From Actinomycetota bacterium (lineage in GTDB: Bacteria; Actinomycetota; Actinomycetes; Nanopelagicales; Nanopelagicaceae), in contig JAQCGQ010000012.1 of assembly GCA_027730465.1 (NCBI GenBank), positions 1-12,179 of the forward strand: a stretch of DNA of 12,179 bases, given 5' to 3'. The stretch's first letter is position 1; each line of letters starts with the position of its first letter. Made by a program: the position numbers and the translations under genes. Below are positions 7,242 to 11,996 of the stretch, piece after piece. The notes below the pieces were generated by a model. It ran no database searches, was not told where the DNA came from, and saw only the letters and a program-made list of their open reading frames with translations.

Positions 7242-8165
7242 TTAATTAGCTTTTAATCTATATAAAACATCTTTACTTGATAACTCAAATCCTAACGAGT
7301 CATAGAGGTTTAAGGCTGCCTTGTTATCAAAATCAACATATAACATCGCGTCCGTTAGCCCTTGATACTTTAAGTAATTAAGTGCGGTAATTGTTAGCGC
7401 TTTACCAATACCAAGGCCAGCATATGCAGGATCTACTGCGGTTATATAAATCTCACCAATAGCTGGGTGAGCATGTGATGCTTCACTGCCATGATCATGT
7501 GAGTGCGCGCCATGAACCTTTGTCCAAGTTGATGCAATAACTTGTTTGTTTTTTTCAACAATAAAAAAGCCCTTTTCATCAAACCACTCCTCACTTAACC
7601 TGTGATTTAGATCAGATAACTGCCAGCCGCCCTGCTCTGGGTGATCTTTAAAGACTTTATTGTTTAGTTGTAGCCAATCATCACTATCTACTCCAGGCAG
7701 AAAGCTTCTAATGACTATTTCTTTATCAATGATTGGTAGTGGCTGGATATCTGTTAGTGACTTACTCATTTGAAGTACTGTTCTAATCTTTTCAAAGTTA
7801 AATGAGGCGGCAAGGTTATGGGCCACCTCTGCCTCACCATGCACCCAAAGTCTTAATAATTTGCCACAAATTTCAATCGCCTTACTTAGTAATTGCTTAC
7901 CAATACCTGCATTGCGATGATCAGGATCTACTACTAACTCAACACAAGGACCCGCTACTAAATCTGTTTGATCAAGGTGGGCATAGCCGATAACTTGGTT
8001 ATCTTTTTCAACTAGTAAATGTGAATCTGCTTTATCCCCGCCATAGCGAAGGTGGAGCAGGATGTGCTCAGCAATTTGAGGGGTGCCATCATGGCTTGTG
8101 GTGCGATTTATTAACTCAAGAACGAGTGATTGCTGGGTATCAGATAAGTGATCTAAGTGTTGCAA
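7242..8165 (-). CDS. mshD: Mycothiol synthase (acetyl-CoA:Cys-GlcN-Ins acetyltransferase)
   Basis: MshD acetylates the cysteine amine of Cys-GlcN-Ins, the last step of mycothiol synthesis. The 307 residues form two GNAT domains. The degenerate first one has VELVVDPDHRNAGIGKQLL (75-93). The catalytic second one has EIYITAVDPAYAGLGIGKAL (238-257), then LYVDFDNKAALNLYDSLGF (275-293). The segment FKDHPEQGGWQLSDLNHRL (172-190) followed by EWFDEKGF is diagnostic of MshD. Unusual is a histidine-rich insertion at 218-233 with six His (218, 221, 223, 225, 231, 233), placed between WTKVH and GEIYI, where relatives usually have a short turn. The start is TTG at 8163-8165, chosen because the N-terminus then fits the family length. 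It lies seven bases after the glnR stop, so the two genes are likely cotranscribed. Confidence 0.92.
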   Translation of the reverse strand: MQHLDHLSDTQQSLVLELINRTTSHDGTPQIAEHILLHLRYGGDKADSHLLVEKDNQVIGYAHLDQTDLVAGPCVELVVDPDHRNAGIGKQLLSKAIEICGKLLRLWVHGEAEVAHNLAASFNFEKIRTVLQMSKSLTDIQPLPIIDKEIVIRSFLPGVDSDDWLQLNNKVFKDHPEQGGWQLSDLNHRLSEEWFDEKGFFIVEKNKQVIASTWTKVHGAHSHDHGSEASHAHPAIGEIYITAVDPAYAGLGIGKALTITALNYLKYQGLTDAMLYVDFDNKAALNLYDSLGFELSSKDVLYRLKAN

Positions 8166-8172
8166 TGTGTTA

Positions 8173-8877
8173 TTAATTAATATCTGCAGTTACCGGGTTA
8201 TTACTTGTACTAAATCTGTAACCAACATTTCTAACAGTATCAATTATTGATTCAAACTCAGGGCCTAGCTTTGAGCGAAGCCGGCGGATATGAACATCAA
8301 CAGTTCTAGTTCCACCAAAGTAGTCATATCCCCAGATCTCTTGCAACAGCTGTGATCTTGAGAAAACTCTGCCTGGGTGTTGGGCTAGGTATTTAAGAAG
8401 TTCAAACTCTTTAAAGGTTAGATCTAAGGTTCGCCCCTTTATTTTGGCAGTGTATGAATCCTCATCAATTACTACTTCACCGCTTCTAATCTCTTTAAGT
8501 GAAGGGTTCTTAGCAAGCTGGGTAATTGCATCTTTGCCAATCACAATTCTAATTCGAGCATCTACCTCAGCAGGCCCTGCTGTATCAAGGATTACATCTG
8601 TAATGCCCCAATCAGCGTTAATTGCTGATAGCCCACCTTCGGTTGTAACAATTATTAATGGTGTTGAGACACCGGTGGTAGTAATTAATTTTGTGAAAGA
8701 CTTAGCTGTTGGTAGGTCGCGCCTCGCGTCAATGATTATGCAATCTGTAATTGGTGCATCTACTAAAACAGATGCTTCAGCCGGCAGGATTCGAACATCA
8801 TGTTGTAGTAAACCCAGTGCTGGCAGCACATCAGCGGATGCACCAGTTGAGTTGGTCAGTATTAGAATCTTTGCCAT
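8173..8877 (-). CDS. glnR: GlnR-type orphan OmpR/PhoB-family response regulator (global nitrogen regulator)
   Basis: A 234-residue DNA-binding regulator matching GlnR of Streptomyces and mycobacteria along its whole length: LTNSTG at the N-terminus, [13 protein letters not shown] (17-29), DARRDLP (50-56), [21 protein letters not shown], and the winged-helix domain [22 protein letters not shown] through [24 protein letters not shown] to TVRNVGYRF. The receiver domain keeps only the aspartate at position 50. The acidic pair normally at the end of strand 1 is replaced by T-N-S, and the strand-5 lysine is missing, so classical phosphorylation is unlikely, as known for GlnR. No histidine kinase is nearby. 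Known GlnR proteins control ammonium assimilation and transport genes. It diverges from the thioredoxin gene across 21 bases and is followed by mshD, an arrangement also known from mycobacteria. Confidence 0.92.
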   Translation of the reverse strand: MAKILILTNSTGASADVLPALGLLQHDVRILPAEASVLVDAPITDCIIIDARRDLPTAKSFTKLITTTGVSTPLIIVTTEGGLSAINADWGITDVILDTAGPAEVDARIRIVIGKDAITQLAKNPSLKEIRSGEVVIDEDSYTAKIKGRTLDLTFKEFELLKYLAQHPGRVFSRSQLLQEIWGYDYFGGTRTVDVHIRRLRSKLGPEFESIIDTVRNVGYRFSTSNNPVTADIN

Positions 8878-8886
8878 AAGAGTGGT

Positions 8887-8893
8887 AAGAATA
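8887..8893. promoter_or_regulatory. Overlapping divergent -10 candidates between glnR and the thioredoxin gene
   Basis: The whole intergenic gap is 21 bp (8878-8898). On the + strand AAGAAT (8887-8892) lies six bases before the thioredoxin ATG, the leaderless spacing seen elsewhere here, though its first base is A rather than T. On the - strand TATTCT (8888-8893) lies ten bases before the glnR ATG, leaving a leader of a few bases at most. The two hexamers share five bases, so the polymerases would exclude each other. Confidence 0.4.
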
Positions 8894-8898
8894 CACTC

Positions 8899-9300
8899 AT
8901 GAGGACATTGCCACTACTTGGTTTAATTCTGGTATTAACTAGCGTATTTGGCATTTACTACCGCTCTAAAAATGGGCTTATTCGAAAAAAGCGTAGATTA
9001 CATATTAGCCAGGCAGAGTTTGCAGGCAGCTATGGAAGGCGAGCAACTATTCTGCAATTCTCCACCACCTTCTGCTCTCAGTGCCGGGCTGCTAAATCTT
9101 TGATCGCAGATGTTATAAAAAATCAAAGTGATATCGCATACGTTGAAATTGACGCCGAATCTAATCTTGAATTAGTTCGAAGAGTGGATATCAGATCAAC
9201 TCCGACTACCTTGTTTTTAGATCGCGCGGGCTTTGAGATCGCGCGGGCAACCGGGGCACCTAAGCGTAATCAGTTAATAAAGGTGATCAGCGCGCTATAG
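8899..9300 (+). CDS. Membrane-anchored thioredoxin-fold protein
   Basis: A 133-residue protein with an N-terminal hydrophobic anchor (about 4-20, preceded by Arg2 and followed by basic residues), then a thioredoxin domain. The active site is C59-S-Q-C62 within [15 protein letters not shown], and the cis-proline is P102 in [14 protein letters not shown] is not the classic CGPC, so the redox potential may differ. The basic patch just after the anchor (RKKRR, 29-33) makes the orientation unclear: by the positive-inside rule the domain may be cytoplasmic, but a secreted domain is also possible. It stands divergent to glnR and upstream of the Cys-leader/DUF4395 unit; thioredoxin and DUF4395 genes are often neighbours in actinobacteria. 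A role in sulfur or thiol redox chemistry is inferred from this context. Confidence 0.82.
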   Translation: MRTLPLLGLILVLTSVFGIYYRSKNGLIRKKRRLHISQAEFAGSYGRRATILQFSTTFCSQCRAAKSLIADVIKNQSDIAYVEIDAESNLELVRRVDIRSTPTTLFLDRAGFEIARATGAPKRNQLIKVISAL

Positions 9301-9302
9301 GA

Positions 9303-9323
9303 TCTTGCAAATTACTCGCAAGA
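9303..9323. repeat. Inverted repeat upstream of the leader ORF, candidate operator or weak terminator
   Basis: TCTTGC (9303-9308) and GCAAGA (9318-9323) are perfect inverted copies around nine bases, starting two bases after the thioredoxin stop. The right arm coincides with where a -35 would lie for the -10 at 9343. No T-run follows, so an intrinsic terminator is less likely than a protein-binding dyad. The binding protein is unknown. Confidence 0.35.
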
Positions 9324-9342
9324 ACAATTTATTTAAATGTTA

Positions 9343-9348
9343 TAAAAT
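9343..9348 (+). promoter_or_regulatory. -10 element of a leaderless promoter for the Cys-leader ORF
   Basis: TAAAAT, within TATAAAAT (9341-9348), is followed by six bases and then the ATG at 9355. This is the same TANNNT-N6-ATG layout as for fur and mshA, so transcription probably starts at the leader ORF start codon. No clear -35 is present. Confidence 0.6.
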
Positions 9349-9354
9349 CCTTTC

Positions 9355-9444
9355 ATGTTCTCCATACAACCTGTGTTTTTTACAAAGCGCCGCGTGATTG
9401 ATTACGCCCGCGCTAAAGGTTGTATGTGTTGGCTAAGTAATTAA
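9355..9444 (+). CDS. 29-codon leader ORF ending in Cys-Met-Cys, candidate cysteine-sensing uORF
   Basis: ATG at 9355 opens 29 codons closed by TAA at 9442-9444. The peptide has basic R12-R13, a VIDYAR segment (14-19) and C23-M24-C25 near its end. The R-R-x-x-D-x-x-R-x-x-x-C pattern resembles short actinobacterial leader peptides found before sulfur-assimilation genes. In mycobacteria, leaderless uORFs with cysteine runs are known to tune downstream genes to cysteine supply. Support for translation here comes from the -10 element exactly six bases before the ATG. The downstream gene, DUF4395 with a CxxC motif, has a strong Shine-Dalgarno 40 bases after the uORF stop, so the uORF stop and DUF4395 start are not coupled by overlap. 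Whether the peptide has its own function is unknown; a role through ribosome pausing at codons 23-25 is inferred. Confidence 0.65.
   Translation: MFSIQPVFFTKRRVIDYARAKGCMCWLSN
9363..9426 (+). promoter_or_regulatory. Nested RNA hairpin spanning the Cys-leader ORF
   Basis: Three stems nest in order. CATACAACCT (9363-9372) pairs with AGGTTGTATG (9417-9426), ten perfect pairs. AGCGC (9386-9390) pairs with GCGCT (9410-9414). GCGTGA (9392-9397) pairs with TTACGC (9402-9407) with one G-U pair around a TTGA loop. The outer right arm contains the first Cys codon (9421-9423) and Met24. No T-run follows, so it is not a standard terminator. A ribosome paused at the Cys codons would melt the outer stem. 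Confidence 0.6.
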
Positions 9445-9483
9445 TTGCTATACAAAAATTAATTTATTTAACCCAATAACTTT

Positions 9484-9490
9484 AAAGGAG
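9484..9490 (+). promoter_or_regulatory. Strong Shine-Dalgarno of the DUF4395 gene
   Basis: AAAGGAG lies five bases before the GTG at 9496, the strongest ribosome-binding site in the window. It fixes the start. Its GGAGAA core (9487-9492) is the exact complement of TTCTCC at codons 2-3 of the leader ORF (9358-9363), so it could be masked in the long transcript. Confidence 0.8.
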
Positions 9491-9495
9491 AAAAA

Positions 9496-9942
9496 GTGTT
9501 AACTACTAATCAAAGTAATAAGCCTGTTGTATTAATCGATGCTAGAGGACCACGTTATAGCGCAGCTATTACATCTGTTGTATTAGCTCTTGCCTTAATC
9601 ACAGAATCTAGCTATGTAATTGGTTTTCAATTTGCAGTTTTTCTATCAGCTGTTTTATTTGGTCTTCGCAGATCAATCTATGGCTTTATTTATCGAAATT
9701 TAATTCAGCCAAGGCTTTCAGGTCCGGTACCGAGTGAGGATCAGCGCGCCCCAAGATTTGCTCAATTAATTGGCGCACTCTTTGCGTTTGTGGCATTACT
9801 AGGTGGTGTAACTGGTAATAGCGCAGTATTTTTAATTGCAACTAGTTTTGCCTTAGGTGCCGCCTTTTTAAATGCGGCCTTTGGTTTTTGCTTAGGATGT
9901 CAGATCTATTTAATCCTGGTGCGCTTAACTAAGCGTAGTTAA
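9496..9942 (+). CDS. DUF4395 integral membrane protein with CxxC motif
   Basis: A 148-residue membrane protein of family DUF4395. The start of the domain shows D-x-R-G-P-R-Y-S-A-A-I-T (15-26). Hydrophobic segments lie at about 22-37, 40-56, 90-107 and 111-143. A polar loop with the conserved APRFAQLIG (85-93) separates the two halves. The C-terminal hallmark AAFLNAAFGFCLGCQIYL (122-139) carries C132-L-G-C135, a likely redox or metal-binding pair. The molecular function of DUF4395 is not established; its frequent pairing with thioredoxins, as here, suggests thiol redox or sulfur transfer at the membrane (inference). It starts with GTG behind a strong Shine-Dalgarno and a structured cysteine leader, unlike the leaderless genes around it, which suggests that its translation is the regulated step. 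The length is typical of the family. Confidence 0.85.
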   Translation: MLTTNQSNKPVVLIDARGPRYSAAITSVVLALALITESSYVIGFQFAVFLSAVLFGLRRSIYGFIYRNLIQPRLSGPVPSEDQRAPRFAQLIGALFAFVALLGGVTGNSAVFLIATSFALGAAFLNAAFGFCLGCQIYLILVRLTKRS

Positions 9943-9969
9943 GGGTTAATCAACTGATTTACTTTGGTT

Positions 9970-9975
9970 TAGACT
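9970..9975 (+). promoter_or_regulatory. -10 element of a leaderless promoter for the Fur-family gene
   Basis: TAGACT is followed by six bases (9976-9981) and the ATG at 9982. No Shine-Dalgarno is seen. A TTAATC at 9946-9951 is a poor -35 candidate. The 39-bp intergenic region shows no obvious Fur-type dyad. Confidence 0.6.
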
Positions 9976-9981
9976 TAAGCC

Positions 9982-10422
9982 ATGGCACATGAGCTGCATG
10001 AAAAAGGTCTTCGCTTAACACCACAACGTGAGTTGGTGTTAAGTGCGGTTAGATCATTAGGTCATGCAACGCCGGAGGAGGTAGCGGAGAAGGTCCGCAG
10101 CACTCATCCTGGTATTAATCTTTCAACGGTTTATCGAAACCTTGAAACACTAGAAAATGTTGGCTTAGTCCTCCACACTCACCTAGGACATGGTGGTGCT
10201 ACCTACCACGCAGCAGAGGAGTTAACTCATCTGCATTTAGTCTGCTCTGATTGTGGTGCGATAGGGGATGCTCCAATTGATGCAGCTGCTAACTTTGTTA
10301 ATACATTAAGTGATGATTACGGATTTAAAACTGATGTTACACACTTTGCTATTTATGGATTATGCGCAAAGTGCGCAGAAAAAAATGATCAAAAAAAGCG
10401 CACGGATGGTAAAACAAAATGA
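9982..10422 (+). CDS. Fur-family metalloregulator, Nur-like (nickel/iron-type)
   Basis: A 146-residue metal-dependent repressor. The winged-helix domain contains LRLTPQRELVL (10-20), HATPEEVAEKV (28-38) and the recognition helix INLSTVYRNLETLENVGLV (45-63). The HTHLGHGGATYH segment (65-76) closely resembles Streptomyces Nur. The structural zinc site is C88-x2-C91 with C128-x2-C131. By recalled alignment with S. coelicolor Nur, the M-site histidines correspond to H65, H67 and H121, and the Ni-site histidines to H28, H83 and H85, but the fourth Ni-site ligand position is Leu81. Specificity could therefore differ from Nur (nickel, iron or zinc). The gene is likely transcribed leaderless and overlaps ygfZ by four bases, so it shares an operon with an Fe-S cluster maintenance protein. 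DNA targets cannot be read from the window. Confidence 0.85.
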   Translation: MAHELHEKGLRLTPQRELVLSAVRSLGHATPEEVAEKVRSTHPGINLSTVYRNLETLENVGLVLHTHLGHGGATYHAAEELTHLHLVCSDCGAIGDAPIDAAANFVNTLSDDYGFKTDVTHFAIYGLCAKCAEKNDQKKRTDGKTK

Positions 10423-11330
10423 GCACCGTCCTAGTTGAGTCAGGTCCTGATAAGGGAGCCATTTGGCACTTTGGTGAGCCAAATAAGGAGCAAAAAGAGT
10501 TAGCAGTAGGAAATGCGTGGGCAGATCTTTCTCATCGTGGAGTTTTATCTGTTAGCGGTAAAGATCGCCTTACTTGGCTGCACTCACTAACTACTCAACA
10601 TCTTGAGCAGCTGCCACCTGCAAAATGGGTTGACGCGCTAATTCTTGATCCACAAGGTCATGTTATTGAGCAGTTATTTTTAGTAGATGATGGTGTTACT
10701 ACCTGGATTCACACAGAAGTAGAGCGTATTGCGCCATTATTTGATTACTTAACTAAGATGAAATTCATGTTAGAAGTTGATATTAAGGATGAAAGTAATA
10801 ACTACGCAGTACTTAGAGCTCCCGGAAAAAGTGATGAAATAGGTGGGCCATACGCACTTGTGCCAAGGGCTGAACTAGCTGAAACAAAGGAAGCATTTAG
10901 CAAGTCACACACTCAAGTTGGTATTTGGGCACTTGAAGCTTTAAGAGTTGCGCAAGGACGAGCAAGGTTGTTATTTGAAGTTGATCATAAATCTATTCCA
11001 AATGAGTTAAGTTTTTTAAATAAAGCAGTTCACATGAATAAGGGTTGCTACCGCGGGCAAGAGACTGTGGCTAAGGTATTTAACTTAGGACAACCACCTA
11101 GAAAGCTTGTGCTACTTCACCTAGATGGTTCTATGGTGGTTATGCCAGAAAATGGCGCAAAATTATTTGATGGTGATAAAGAGGTTGGCTTTATTGGCAC
11201 CGTCGCCCGTCACTATGAGTTAGGGCCAATTGCACTTGCGGTAATTAAGCGAAATACCCCAGCAGATTCAGTGTTAATCGCAGATGGGGTGAGTGCTAAC
11301 TGGGCGGAGTTATCACTTAAGACAAGTTAG
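10419..11330 (+). CDS. ygfZ: YgfZ/GcvT-like folate-binding protein for Fe-S cluster maintenance
   Basis: A 303-residue protein of the YgfZ family, related to the aminomethyltransferase GcvT; it binds tetrahydrofolate and supports the synthesis or repair of certain Fe-S enzymes. The N-terminal region has WADLSHRGVLSVSGKDRLTWLH (34-55) and ILDPQGHVIEQLFL (75-88). The family signature K208-G-C210-Y-R-G-Q-E214 includes the key cysteine. The C-terminal part has the usual GFIGTVARHYELG stretch followed by ALAVIKR. Length is normal for actinobacterial members. The ATG overlaps the Fur-family stop (ATGA), so the pair is translationally coupled, which is sensible if the regulator senses metal or iron status. 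The stop TAG at 11328-11330 is itself part of the -10 hexamer of the next transcript. Confidence 0.9.
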   Translation: MSTVLVESGPDKGAIWHFGEPNKEQKELAVGNAWADLSHRGVLSVSGKDRLTWLHSLTTQHLEQLPPAKWVDALILDPQGHVIEQLFLVDDGVTTWIHTEVERIAPLFDYLTKMKFMLEVDIKDESNNYAVLRAPGKSDEIGGPYALVPRAELAETKEAFSKSHTQVGIWALEALRVAQGRARLLFEVDHKSIPNELSFLNKAVHMNKGCYRGQETVAKVFNLGQPPRKLVLLHLDGSMVVMPENGAKLFDGDKEVGFIGTVARHYELGPIALAVIKRNTPADSVLIADGVSANWAELSLKTS

Positions 11331-11333
11331 GCT
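11328..11333 (+). promoter_or_regulatory. -10 element of a leaderless promoter inside the ygfZ stop codon
   Basis: TAGGCT, of which TAG is the ygfZ stop codon, is followed by six bases (11334-11339) and the ATG of the 40-aa ORF at 11340. The spacing equals that of the other leaderless candidates. Read-through from ygfZ is also possible, as there is no terminator. Confidence 0.5.
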
Positions 11334-11339
11334 TAGCTA

Positions 11340-11462
11340 ATGGAGTTTTTCACAACCGTCTTGCTAATACTAATTAGCCTTATTTTTTCAATATTTTTAA
11401 TTGTTAAAGGCATACGTGGGATGAAGAAAAGTATTAAAGAACTTAAAGATGGAAATAACTAA
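11340..11462 (+). CDS. 40-aa single-pass membrane mini-protein
   Basis: A small ORF of 40 codons plus TAA (11460-11462). Residues 3-22 are strongly hydrophobic (F, T, V, L, I) and form one membrane helix. A basic tail (K23, R26, K29, K30) with K33, E34, K36 and D37 follows, placing the C-terminus in the cytoplasm by the positive-inside rule. Two signals support it as real: TANNNT-N6-ATG upstream, and a stop that overlaps the next ATG as TAATG, implying translational coupling to the FABP-like gene. It fills what would otherwise be a 131-base gap between two genes in a very compact genome. I do not recognise a family. It may be a small regulator or stabiliser of a membrane complex, or serve mainly to couple translation; none of these is shown by the sequence. 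Confidence 0.6.
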   Translation: MEFFTTVLLILISLIFSIFLIVKGIRGMKKSIKELKDGNN

Positions 11463-11959
11463 TGGTATTTTCTATTTCAGAAAATATGCACCCAGAGTTA
11501 ATGCCACTTGCTTGGTTAGTTGGCACTTGGCGAGGAAAGGGTCGCTGCGAGTATCCAAATATTGAAGGTTTTGAGTTTGCGCAAGAGGTTTCATTTAATC
11601 AAGATGGTCAAGATTATTTAAATTATTTTTCAAGGACATGGGTAATTGATAGTAATAGTGAGATTGTTAAACCATATGACAGTGAGGTTGGCTATTGGCG
11701 CCTGCGTGATAAGGAAGTGCTTGAGGTAGTTCTTTCTCATAACTCTGGTACTAATGAGGGCTGGCTTGGATTAATACGTGGGCCAAAGATTCAACTTGCA
11801 ATGGATAAGGCGTATGAATCACCAAGTAAGAAAGCTATTGATTCTGGTTCTAGGTTATATGGCTTAGTTGAAGGACAACTCTTCACCTCTTTAGATATTG
11901 GCAAAGATGGCCATGATCTTCAGGCTTATATGTGGTCATCCCTTGAGCGGCAAGGGTAG
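11462..11959 (+). CDS. FABP-family/nitrobindin-like beta-barrel protein
   Basis: A 165-residue protein of the actinobacterial FABP-like family (DUF1794, nitrobindin/THAP4-type barrel). The signature H-P-E-L-M-P-L-A-W-L-V-G-T-W-R-G-K-G (10-27) opens the barrel, then CEYPNIEGFEFAQEV (29-43) and SRTWVID (57-63); SRLYGLVEGQLF (130-141) closes it. Heme-binding nitrobindins place an axial His near the C-terminus within a G-x-x-L-x-x-H-x-x-x-x-L-x-R stretch. Here the aligned residue is Tyr156 (G150-H-D-L-Q-A-Y156-M-W-S-S-L-E-R), and the only nearby His is H151. So heme binding may be lost or use a different ligand. In nitrobindins the barrel binds ferric heme and handles nitric oxide or peroxynitrite. 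The start ATG overlaps the stop of the 40-aa ORF, and mshA follows after 37 bases. Confidence 0.83.
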   Translation: MVFSISENMHPELMPLAWLVGTWRGKGRCEYPNIEGFEFAQEVSFNQDGQDYLNYFSRTWVIDSNSEIVKPYDSEVGYWRLRDKEVLEVVLSHNSGTNEGWLGLIRGPKIQLAMDKAYESPSKKAIDSGSRLYGLVEGQLFTSLDIGKDGHDLQAYMWSSLERQG

Positions 11960-11984
11960 AAAATTCACGAAAGAATATGTAAGT

Positions 11985-11990
11985 TAGAAT
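11985..11990 (+). promoter_or_regulatory. -10 element of a leaderless promoter for mshA
   Basis: TAGAAT is followed by six bases (11991-11996) and the mshA ATG at 11997. The hexamer is identical to the one before the UPF0303 gene. No Shine-Dalgarno is seen in the 37-base gap, so mshA is probably expressed from its own leaderless transcript. Confidence 0.6.
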
Positions 11991-11996
11991 TAATCT

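Noticed and set aside
7235..7246. Perfect 12-bp palindrome ATTAAATTTAAT at the mutarotase/mshD junction
   Set aside because: It results from two convergent TAA stop codons with A/T-rich neighbours. It is too weak for a terminator and too short to call an operator.
8444..8902. A 152-codon open frame on the + strand opposite glnR
   Set aside because: It lies fully antisense to a clearly conserved GlnR, has no recognisable domain, and its 3' end runs into the thioredoxin start. It is a shadow of the coding strand.
9427..9495. An intrinsic terminator after the leader hairpin
   Set aside because: The outer stem is followed by TGTTGGCTAAG and not by a T-run, so classical termination is not supported.
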